Shown piece by piece: positions 1-5,793 of a stretch of 7,708 bases of DNA. The DNA is taken from positions 1-7,708 of the forward strand of contig JAFPCT010000130.1 in assembly GCA_017390125.1 (NCBI GenBank). The letters are read 5' to 3'. How positions within the stretch are numbered: position 1 is the stretch's first letter; every line of letters begins with the position of its first letter. A program made the translations under genes and the position numbers. The notes beneath the pieces are model-generated. The model was not told where the DNA came from and did not search any database. It saw only the letters and a list, made by a program, of their open reading frames with translations. The stretch is from Treponema sp. (GTDB taxonomy: Bacteria > Spirochaetota > Spirochaetia > Treponematales > Treponemataceae).

Positions 1-1835
1 GTATTTACGTTTACGATATGAAACATAAAATTTCTTTTGCTCTGCCGGAAACAGGTTTGCGTGACGGTGCAATGATTATGCGTGACGGCAAATATTATGT
101 TGCCGGAGTGAAAATAAATTCTGGTTATTCAACGCTTAAAATTTATAGACTTTTGCGTAACAAAAATAATGTGATTGCCAAGGCAAAACTTGTTGCTGAG
201 CAGCCGCTGGAATACGGCTCACAGCATTTTTCACTTGAAGGCGATGCAGAGGGCAATCTTTACTATATCTACAAAAAGGCGCTTGATTTTTCAATCTGCC
301 GGTTCAGCCTTGAGACGCGGCAGACCAGCCGTTTTGCTTTGCCGGAAGGAAAGGTTGAGGTCCAGAAATTAAATTATTCAGACGGAAAAATATATTTCAG
401 CTATACGTTCCAGGGATGCCTTCCTCGGCTTGGTATTCTTGAAAGAAATGATTACGGCTGGAATTTCAATCTTTCTTCTGATGAGCTTTCTGGCGGCGTT
501 TACAGTCCGGTTTGTGACGGTGAAAGAATTGATTACATTGCAAATTACTTTAAGGGATATGCCTTGAAGTCTGTTCAGAAAAGTGAGCTTAATTTTGATG
601 AATATGAAGCAAGCGAAGAGGTTTTTGATGCACTTGTGCCGCCGGAAGAAGTTGTACGGACAAAGCCGGAAGATGTTGAGGGAAGCAAAAAGTTCAATCC
701 TTTCACATATACCTTTACAGGTCCGCGCGGTGCAATCCTGCCGTTCAGTTTGAGCAGTTCCTATGCTATTGATTCTTCTGCTGATTCGCTGGTAAAGGAC
801 ACTAATACTGCTGCCATGCTGGCTCTGCCGCTGGGACTTACATACATGTCTTCGCTTCCATGGACTTCGCCGATCTATTATTTTTCTGCCGGATACGGAG
901 TGTTCACAAATTCCTTCGGACTTACAGCCGGAATCATTCGTGGAAAGACGGATTCTGACCTGGTTTCATATAGCGGTGCCGCTCATTTTGAGTTTGACCA
1001 GAACGGTTTCAAGCAGACATATGAGACATTCCGTTTGTCTGTGAAACTTCCGCTGTTCAGGACTTTCTATGCAGCTTTTTCTGACAAGATTGATTTCTTT
1101 GAAGGCCGGCAGTCCAAGACGGAATATCACTCTTCTGACGTGAATTCAATGATTGATTATGTTGGAATTCTGAGCAAAGAAAAGAAAAACGAAGACCTTT
1201 CTATCCGGCGAATTTTTGCTGAGAATGAAGCCAGCGTTTCTTTTGGCAACATCCACAGGGCGGGCAAGGGCTATTCAAATTATGCGGGATTCAGGCTTGG
1301 AGCTACTTTGGACTGCTTCTATTGTTTGCCGGAAGATGACTGGGACAAGGAATACTATCACTTTGAAAATGTTTCGCCGAACCTTATGATCCGCATTCCT
1401 GGATATGTTCCTCTTGCTGTGGAGGGAGCGTTATTTCCTACAGACTGCTATTTTGGATACATAACCGGACAGGCTGTTCTGTTCTCCTGGGAGATTCAGG
1501 AGGCTGCGCCCGTATTACCAATCATCTATTTGAACAGGCTGAGTTTTACGGCACAGTATACGGCAAAATTCAAGCAGAGGTACTACATGGAATCATGGCC
1601 GCTTTCTCGTCTGTATGGATATGTTGAAGATTTTAAGGATGGATTGACTGATTATTATGACCAGCTTACTTTGCTGGCGAACATATACTTTACGCCGAAC
1701 CTTGGCGGGCTTGCCCGCCAGGACTTTCAGCTGAAGGCTTCTATGGGATATATTTACAGATTCTCTCCGGAACCTGATGAAAACTCCGGAGAGTTCGCGT
1801 TCTCAATTGGTTTTGAAAACCTGCTGTTATTTTAA
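1..1835 (+). CDS. Beta-propeller plus outer-membrane beta-barrel protein, 5' truncated by window edge
   Basis: No specific function is recognised. The first ATG is at 18, but the same frame is open upstream to base 3 (reading IYVYD before the Met) and there is no Shine-Dalgarno before that ATG, so the real start and any signal peptide lie outside the window. Counting from the ATG at 18, residues 1-200 are short beta-strand units with alternating DGK/DGE turns and aromatic strands (for example RDGKYYVAG, SDGKIYFSY, CDGERIDYIA), resembling a TolB-like beta-propeller. A Pro/Glu-rich linker near 205-230 leads to KFNPFTYTFTGPRG, and residues 240-605 are alternating amphipathic strands rich in Tyr and Phe, ending FENLLLF. 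The terminal Phe is the usual C-terminal signal of outer-membrane barrels recognised by BamA. An outer-membrane or surface location is inferred; the propeller may face the periplasm. The 3' end overlaps the convergent aminopeptidase gene by 9 bp. Confidence 0.8.
   Translation, partial: IYVYDMKHKISFALPETGLRDGAMIMRDGKYYVAGVKINSGYSTLKIYRLLRNKNNVIAKAKLVAEQPLEYGSQHFSLEGDAEGNLYYIYKKALDFSICRFSLETRQTSRFALPEGKVEVQKLNYSDGKIYFSYTFQGCLPRLGILERNDYGWNFNLSSDELSGGVYSPVCDGERIDYIANYFKGYALKSVQKSELNFDEYEASEEVFDALVPPEEVVRTKPEDVEGSKKFNPFTYTFTGPRGAILPFSLSSSYAIDSSADSLVKDTNTAAMLALPLGLTYMSSLPWTSPIYYFSAGYGVFTNSFGLTAGIIRGKTDSDLVSYSGAAHFEFDQNGFKQTYETFRLSVKLPLFRTFYAAFSDKIDFFEGRQSKTEYHSSDVNSMIDYVGILSKEKKNEDLSIRRIFAENEASVSFGNIHRAGKGYSNYAGFRLGATLDCFYCLPEDDWDKEYYHFENVSPNLMIRIPGYVPLAVEGALFPTDCYFGYITGQAVLFSWEIQEAAPVLPIIYLNRLSFTAQYTAKFKQRYYMESWPLSRLYGYVEDFKDGLTDYYDQLTLLANIYFTPNLGGLARQDFQLKASMGYIYRFSPEPDENSGEFAFSIGFENLLLF
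1763..1793. repeat. Perfect 9-bp inverted repeat inside the 3' end of the barrel gene
   Basis: CTCTCCGGA (1763-1771) pairs with TCCGGAGAG (1785-1793) around a 13-nt loop. A second small palindrome, GGTTTTGAAAACC, lies at 1809-1821, about a dozen bases before the stop codon. Neither is followed by a clean T-tract on either strand, although TTATTTTAATTT follows the second one on the plus strand. Because the two convergent genes overlap and there is no intergenic space, these hairpins are the only nearby candidates for ending or blocking the converging transcripts. Function is inferred and weakly supported. Confidence 0.4.
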
Positions 1836-3227
1836 TTTGAGGAACGACTTGTAGCCGTTATATGCCTGGATGATGTCTTCCCGGGCAGTAATTTCCCAAG
1901 GTGCATGCATGCTGAGCACTGGAACTCCGGCATCGATTACGTTCATGCCGTATTTTGATGCAAGGTATGCAATCGTTCCTCCACCACCCTGATCAACTTT
2001 TCCAAGTTCTGCCATCTGGTAATTTACGCCGGCATTTACCATGCAGCCGCGGAGTTTTGCAATGAATTCCGGGTTTGCATCGTTTGCACCGCTTTTTCCA
2101 CGGCTTCCGGTGTATTTGTTGAATACAAGTCCGCCGCCGAGGAAAGAGGCGTTGTCCCTGTCGTAAAGGCCTGGGTTTATCGGGTCATAGGCGGCGTTTA
2201 CGTCGCTGGAAAGCATGTTGCTGTTTGCAAGGCATCGGCGGAGCGAAAGATCGCTGTAGCCGCCTGGCATGCGAGCAATAAGTTCTGCAACGGCATTTTC
2301 AAATACGTGGCTTCCCATTCCTGTTGCGCCAACGCTTCCGATTTCTTCTTTGTCTACGCAAATGCAGCAGCTTGTCCTTGCTTCCGGTTCTGAGTCCATC
2401 AGTGCAGCAAATGAAGTGAATGCGCATGAGCGGTCGTCCTGACCGTAGCCCAGGATAAGCGAGCGGTCAAGTCCGCAGTCACGGGCTTTTCCTGCAGGAA
2501 CAATTTCAAGTTCTGCTGATTCAAGGTCTTTTTCATCGATGTTGTACTTCTTGCGGAGAAGCTCAAGAATGATTTTTTTGCTGGTGAGCTTTTCTTCTTT
2601 CTTCTTTTTCTTGTCTTTCTTCTTTTCGTCGTCGGTCTTTTCATCTTTTTTTGAAGGATTGATTGAGCCGATGATTACGTCAAGATCTTCACCTTTGATG
2701 ATTTCTGTTCCGTTTTTTTTCATCTGATCCTGAGCAAGATGGGGAAGAATATCTGAAATGCAGAAAACCGGGTCGATTTCGTCTTCGCCTATATTTACAG
2801 AAATGCATGTACCGTCTGTCTTGCATACAACGCCGTGAATTGCAAGGGGAAGCGTAACCCACTGATATTTTTTGATTCCGCCGTAATAATGAGTGTTCAA
2901 ATACGTTACGAAATCTTTTTCGTAGATTGGATTCTGTTTTGCATCAAGTCTTGGTGAATCAACATGTGCGCCAAGAATGTTCATGCCGTTTTCAATTGAA
3001 TCGGAACCAATCTGAAATAATGCGATGGCTTTATTCATTTTTTGAACATAAACTTTGTCGCCGGCTTTTACGGATTTGCAGTCAAAAATATTTTTGTAAC
3101 CGTAAGCTTCGGCTGTTTTTATGATTTGTGATACACATTCGCGTTCTGTTTTACCATTATTTAAAAAGTTTTTGTAATTTTCGATTAGATTTTCGCCAAG
3201 CAGGGTTGTTTTTTTTGACTTTTTCAA
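1827..3227 (-). CDS. M18 family aminopeptidase (aminopeptidase I type)
   Basis: A cytoplasmic dizinc metallo-exopeptidase that removes N-terminal residues from peptides; M18 enzymes typically form large tetrahedral oligomers and often favour acidic or neutral N-termini. The metal-site motifs are all present over 466 residues: GAHVDSPR with H88 and D90; GYGQDDR with the bridging Asp at about 265; VDKEEIGS with catalytic E294 and metal-binding E295; SSDVNAAYDP with D342; and SMHAPWE with H441. VPAGKARDCGLDRSLI and the Gly-rich QGGGGTIA segment also fit the family. The start is TTG at 3227: a strong AAGGAG lies 7 nt upstream (3240-3235), and the first in-frame Met would be residue 64, too far into the fold. 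A Lys/Glu/Asp-rich insert at about residues 193-218 interrupts the domain and looks like a surface loop. It is the last gene of a three-gene minus-strand cluster, 11 nt after the phosphatase gene. Family is certain; exact specificity is not. Confidence 0.95.
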   Translation of the reverse strand: MKKSKKTTLLGENLIENYKNFLNNGKTERECVSQIIKTAEAYGYKNIFDCKSVKAGDKVYVQKMNKAIALFQIGSDSIENGMNILGAHVDSPRLDAKQNPIYEKDFVTYLNTHYYGGIKKYQWVTLPLAIHGVVCKTDGTCISVNIGEDEIDPVFCISDILPHLAQDQMKKNGTEIIKGEDLDVIIGSINPSKKDEKTDDEKKKDKKKKKEEKLTSKKIILELLRKKYNIDEKDLESAELEIVPAGKARDCGLDRSLILGYGQDDRSCAFTSFAALMDSEPEARTSCCICVDKEEIGSVGATGMGSHVFENAVAELIARMPGGYSDLSLRRCLANSNMLSSDVNAAYDPINPGLYDRDNASFLGGGLVFNKYTGSRGKSGANDANPEFIAKLRGCMVNAGVNYQMAELGKVDQGGGGTIAYLASKYGMNVIDAGVPVLSMHAPWEITAREDIIQAYNGYKSFLKLK

Positions 3228-3234
3228 TGTAAGA

Positions 3235-3240
3235 CTCCTT
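3235..3240 (-). promoter_or_regulatory. Shine-Dalgarno AAGGAG that fixes the TTG start of the aminopeptidase
   Basis: On the minus strand the sequence is TAAGGAGTCTTACATTG. AAGGAG is a near-perfect anti-SD match with 7-nt spacing to the TTG. Its first two A's are also the last two bases of the phosphatase stop codon TAA (3241-3239), so termination and re-initiation sites are physically fused, which favours translational coupling. Confidence 0.85.
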
Positions 3241-3889
3241 ATTTTAAGATTTCATTTATTAATTCTTCTGAATTGTGAACTATTGTTTTTGCACCAAGAT
3301 TTTCAAGGAATGCACGTCCTTTAAAACCCCAGTCTACGCCAATAAAATTAAGCCCGGAATTTGCGGCAGTTTGAAAATCTACATCGCTGTCGCCTATGTA
3401 TACAGCATCTTCTTTTGCAATGCCAAGTTTGCTTAGTGCTAGGCAAACCATATCAGGAGAAGGTTTTTTTGCTAATCCTTCCCTTTCGCCTATGGCAATA
3501 TTAAAGGATTCAGGGAAAAAGTCTTTTACCAATGCCTGAACGCCGTAATCCGCTTTGTTAGAAACAACGGCTGTTTTTATTCCTTGGTCCCGCAATTTAT
3601 TAATTGCTTCAGGAATTCCCTTGTATGGTGCAGTATGATCTGAATTATGCACTTTGTAGAATTCAGTAAAATCCGAATGAACTTTTTGAATGGTTTCTTC
3701 GGTGCTGCCAGCAGGAACAGCTCTTTCTATAAGTTTTCTGATTCCGTTTCCGACAAAACGCCTGACTTCATCGTAAGTTCGTTCCGGCAGATTGTTTTTG
3801 GAAAGACCGTAGTTGGTTGCATTCTGAAGGTCAACAAGCGTATCCAGAATCGTACCGTCCATATCAAAAATTGCAGCTTTGTAAGACAT
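3239..3889 (-). CDS. HAD-superfamily hydrolase, phosphoglycolate-phosphatase-like (Gph type)
   Basis: A 216-residue cytoplasmic HAD phosphatase, the normal length for the Gph/PpaX/beta-phosphoglucomutase-like group. Motif I is FDMDGTILDT, with nucleophile D9 and acid/base D11. A helical cap lies at about residues 15-85. Motif II is VVSN (S110), motif III the lysine of AKKPSP (K141 or K142), and motif IV GDSDVDFQTA (D167 and D171 as Mg ligands). The late VDWGFKG stretch is typical of Gph-like members. The substrate cannot be read from sequence: 2-phosphoglycolate, pyrophosphate and other small phosphate esters are all possible, so no gene symbol is given. The ATG is preceded by AAGGAAG, with 9 nt between AAGGA and the ATG. 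It sits 12 nt after the oxidoreductase gene and 11 nt before the aminopeptidase, in the middle of the operon. Confidence 0.92.
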   Translation of the reverse strand: MSYKAAIFDMDGTILDTLVDLQNATNYGLSKNNLPERTYDEVRRFVGNGIRKLIERAVPAGSTEETIQKVHSDFTEFYKVHNSDHTAPYKGIPEAINKLRDQGIKTAVVSNKADYGVQALVKDFFPESFNIAIGEREGLAKKPSPDMVCLALSKLGIAKEDAVYIGDSDVDFQTAANSGLNFIGVDWGFKGRAFLENLGAKTIVHNSEELINEILK

Positions 3890-3896
3890 TTCTATG

Positions 3897-3903
3897 CTTC
3901 CTT
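3897..3903 (-). promoter_or_regulatory. Shine-Dalgarno AAGGAAG overlapping the oxidoreductase stop codon
   Basis: The minus-strand junction reads AACTAAGGAAGCATAGAAATG. The last two bases of the oxidoreductase stop codon (TAA, 3904-3902) form the start of AAGGA, 9 nt ahead of the phosphatase ATG at 3889. This is the same TAAGGA arrangement seen at the next junction, supporting one coupled transcript. Confidence 0.75.
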
Positions 3904-5386
3904 AGTTTCGGAACATAACATGATTGTCGCGGCATAAGTATTGGGCGGCAATTCTTCCTGAGTATACAACGATCGGAAGTCCGCCAGGCATAGTAGAACG
4001 CTGTCCAGCAAAATACAATCCTGAGACAGTCTTTGATTTTGCAGGAAAAGCTAAGCTTGGTTTGCCAGGTTCCCATACGCTCATCCAGCTGCCTTCGAAT
4101 GTGTTGCAGTAGCGTTCATATGTAACGGGAGTTGCGACATCGTATACTTCGATGTTCCCTTTGATTTCTGGAATAAATTTTTCAAGTTCGGCAATAAAGG
4201 CTTCTGCCAGTTCTTGTTTTTTCTGCTTGTAAGAACCGTCTTCTTTTGCGGCTTTCCAATATTCATAGCTTTTGCCAAGGAATAGGACAGTCAGTGTTGT
4301 GCAGCCTTCCGGAGAATGATTTTTGTACAATGCATAGTTGTTTATGCGTAATTCTTTATAGTCAACGCCGCCTGCATTGAATGGTTTTTCCAACGGAAAA
4401 ATAATGCTCCGCGGATATTTCGAAAGATCGGCTTTTACACCAAGCCCGATGAATATATTTTGTTCAGAGACAATTGCTCTGCGCATTTTAGAAACCCACT
4501 TTTCTTTAAGTTCAGTTTCAAACAATGTGTCGATGGCTTTTCGGGCATCCTGTGTTACGATTACGGCATCGGCAGCCATAAATTCACCGTTTACAATAAC
4601 GCCCTTGATTTTTTTATTTTCTATTACGACTTTTTCGGCATTTGAGTGGTACTTGATTTTTCCGCCAATGGATTCAAATGTGTCTGCCATATTTTTGGAC
4701 ATTCTTAAAGAACCGCCTTCCGGGTAGCCGCAGTCTCCGCTTGCAAAAGAAGCGATTGTATATACGAATGAGATTGCGTTGTAGCGTTCGCCTATGACAG
4801 ATCTGAGCAGATGCTGAATGTTTTTATTTGAGAACTGCTGTATGTAGTCTTCATAAGATTGATCTACAAGTGCTTTGTAGCGTGTAAGAACAGGCAGCAT
4901 TTTAAGAAGTTCGCTCATTTTTGGATGTCGCGGTTCATTTGTTTTTAAGCCTGCTATATCATTTACTACAAGATGAACAGGCAGGAAGATTTTTGCATCT
5001 TTGTAAAGCCGGTTGATCGCTTTTTTATCTTCAGGAGCGATTCTAAGTAATTCTTCTTTGAGTTTATCCAAATTGCGGAACAGATTGATCTGTTCGTTTC
5101 CGTCTATAAGTGTTGAAATTGGATCTTTGTAAAAAATAGGGTTGTTTTCTTTTAAAGCACCAAGTTCTTTCCATATTTTATTAAGAGTTAGTTTTTCTGA
5201 AGAACCTGTAAGCCAGTGCATTCCGCCTTCAAAAAGGTAGCCCTTGCGGCTCCAGCTGGTAGAAAGTCCGCCTGGAATTATGTGTTTTTCCAATATTGTT
5301 ACATCAAAGCCTGCTTTTTTTGCGTAAATTCCGGCTGCCATACCAGCGATTCCGGCACCAACTACGATAACTTTTTTTTCGTTCAT
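3902..5386 (-). CDS. FAD-dependent oxidoreductase, phytoene desaturase/CrtI-like family
   Basis: A 494-residue flavoprotein of the amine-oxidase/phytoene-desaturase superfamily, which also includes carotenoid isomerases and retinol saturases; these act on hydrophobic isoprenoid-like substrates, often at the membrane. The N-terminal Rossmann motif is VIVVGAGIAGMAAG (G10, G12, G15), followed by an acidic residue ending the second strand (E33, ILEKHIIPGG) that binds the FAD ribose. FEGGMHWLTG (53-61) is the following conserved stretch. Residues 219-235 (CGYPEGGSLRMSKNM) are the conserved substrate/FAD segment, and the C-terminal FAD closure is GLYFAGQRSTMPGGLP (456-471) followed by a helix. The ATG at 5386 is chosen because the Rossmann strand begins right after it; the frame runs 82 codons further upstream (to a TTG at 5632), but that stretch is foreign to the family. 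No Shine-Dalgarno precedes the ATG. No carotenoid genes are nearby, so the substrate is unknown. It is the first gene of the minus-strand operon. Confidence 0.9.
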   Translation of the reverse strand: MNEKKVIVVGAGIAGMAAGIYAKKAGFDVTILEKHIIPGGLSTSWSRKGYLFEGGMHWLTGSSEKLTLNKIWKELGALKENNPIFYKDPISTLIDGNEQINLFRNLDKLKEELLRIAPEDKKAINRLYKDAKIFLPVHLVVNDIAGLKTNEPRHPKMSELLKMLPVLTRYKALVDQSYEDYIQQFSNKNIQHLLRSVIGERYNAISFVYTIASFASGDCGYPEGGSLRMSKNMADTFESIGGKIKYHSNAEKVVIENKKIKGVIVNGEFMAADAVIVTQDARKAIDTLFETELKEKWVSKMRRAIVSEQNIFIGLGVKADLSKYPRSIIFPLEKPFNAGGVDYKELRINNYALYKNHSPEGCTTLTVLFLGKSYEYWKAAKEDGSYKQKKQELAEAFIAELEKFIPEIKGNIEVYDVATPVTYERYCNTFEGSWMSVWEPGKPSLAFPAKSKTVSGLYFAGQRSTMPGGLPIVVYSGRIAAQYLCRDNHVMFRN

Positions 5387-5403
5387 AAATAGAATGATAC
5401 CAT

Positions 5404-5439
5404 AAAAAAAGGGAATACGCACTACATTCCTTTTTTTTT
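5404..5439 (-). terminator. A/T-flanked hairpin, possible bidirectional intrinsic terminator
   Basis: On the plus strand A7 (5404-5410), a bulged G and GGAAT (5412-5416) pair with ATTCC (5426-5430) and T9 (5431-5439) around a 9-nt loop. The core has only two G-C pairs, but T-runs follow the stem in both directions (T9 on plus, T7 on minus). It sits between the chain-length-determinant remnant and the oxidoreductase gene, where the terminator of the former upstream gene would be expected. It ends only 17 nt before the oxidoreductase ATG, so it could also reduce or gate transcription entering that operon. The structure is plainly visible; function is inferred. Confidence 0.5.
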
Positions 5440-5663
5440 GTCTATTTTTTGTTCCTTTTAGTTTTGCCACTGCCTCGGAATCCACTCGCAGGTTGTGAAT
5501 TGCATTGCGCAGGAATGCAAGGAATACAGCAAAGAAGCCGGCTGCGAAGGTTACGATTTTTTGATAAGTTCGCGGGTATCTGTTACAGGAAAATGTAGCT
5601 AGAACCGCCCTTGATTCCGGCAAGACCTGCAAGGCTGCTTAATATGGGAACCTTCTGATATTT
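5440..5663 (-). pseudogene. Decayed remnant of a Wzz/GumC-type polysaccharide chain-length determinant
   Basis: Two pieces in different minus-strand frames nearly abut. One (5663 to the TAA at 5585-5583) reads YQKVPI then SSLAGLAGIKGGSSYI, resembling the Ser/Gly/Leu/Ala-rich stretch that follows the first membrane segment in Wzz/GumC-like proteins. The other (about 5584 down to 5432) has one hydrophobic helix, TFAAGFFAVFLAFL, followed by RNAIHNLRVDSEAVAKLKG, resembling the C-terminal second membrane helix and short cytoplasmic tail of the same family. The intervening periplasmic domain of some 250 or more residues is missing, no start codon with a Shine-Dalgarno is seen, and in-frame stops lie just upstream. 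Full-length members anchor in the inner membrane and set O-antigen or exopolysaccharide length. Resemblance is from memory of the family; a small membrane ORF or chance similarity remains possible. Confidence 0.45.
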
Positions 5664-5697
5664 TTAATCTTAGAGATAATTCATACTGCAGAATGTA

Positions 5698-5727
5698 ATT
5701 GTAAAAAATCTTCTATATCATTACAAT
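5698..5727. promoter_or_regulatory. Dyad-symmetric sigma70-like promoter element between divergent units
   Basis: On the plus strand TTGTAA (5699-5704), a 17-nt spacer and TACAAT (5722-5727) match -35 and -10 hexamers at 4/6 and 5/6. The element is an inverted repeat (ATTGTAA, 16 nt, TTACAAT), so the minus strand carries the same TTGTAA-N17-TACAAT. It would start a plus transcript near 5734, giving a leader of about 60 nt before aspS, and a minus transcript near 5691 toward the remnant and the oxidoreductase operon. An operator with 7-bp half-sites is an alternative reading. The surroundings are AT-rich, so chance is a real possibility. Between 5664 and 5793 I see nothing else beyond the aspS ribosome-binding site. 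Confidence 0.4.
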
Positions 5728-5780
5728 ATTTTATTGAAATTATAAAACACGGTAATGTCGCTATAAAAATGTGTGCAGCC

Positions 5781-5786
5781 GGTGGG
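5781..5786 (+). promoter_or_regulatory. Weak Shine-Dalgarno GGTGGG supporting the ATG start of aspS
   Basis: GGTGGG lies 7 nt before the ATG at 5794. A GTG in the same frame at 5773 would add seven residues (ending GNK) that are not part of the conserved AspRS N-terminus and would place the ribosome site inside the coding region, so the ATG is preferred. Confidence 0.6.
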
Positions 5787-5793
5787 AAATAAA

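Noticed and set aside
2539..2727. Hydrophobic Phe/Ser-rich plus-strand ORF that looks like a membrane peptide
   Set aside because: It is the antisense of the Lys/Glu-rich tract of the aminopeptidase, which automatically reads as Phe/Ser/Leu.
4377..4727. 116-residue plus-strand ORF inside the oxidoreductase gene
   Set aside because: It is a shadow frame of a clear conserved gene, with no domain or ribosome site.
3902..5632. A 576-residue version of the oxidoreductase starting at TTG 5632
   Set aside because: The added 82 residues do not belong to the flavoprotein family, have no ribosome site, and cross a terminator-like hairpin; the Rossmann strand begins right after the Met at 5386.
5734..5767. 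TTGAAA (5734) and TATAAA (5762) as an aspS promoter
   Set aside because: The spacer is 22 nt, too long for a sigma70 promoter; the 17-nt pair at 5699-5727 fits better.
5773..5793. GTG at 5773 as the aspS start
   Set aside because: The ATG at 5794 has a GGTGGG at 7 nt and begins at the conserved N-terminus; the extra seven residues are not family-like.
5440..5793. Structured RNA (SRP RNA, tmRNA, 6S or riboswitch) in the gap before aspS
   Set aside because: I looked for conserved SRP and tmRNA core sequences on both strands and found none; the coding-like remnant explains the non-AT-rich part better.
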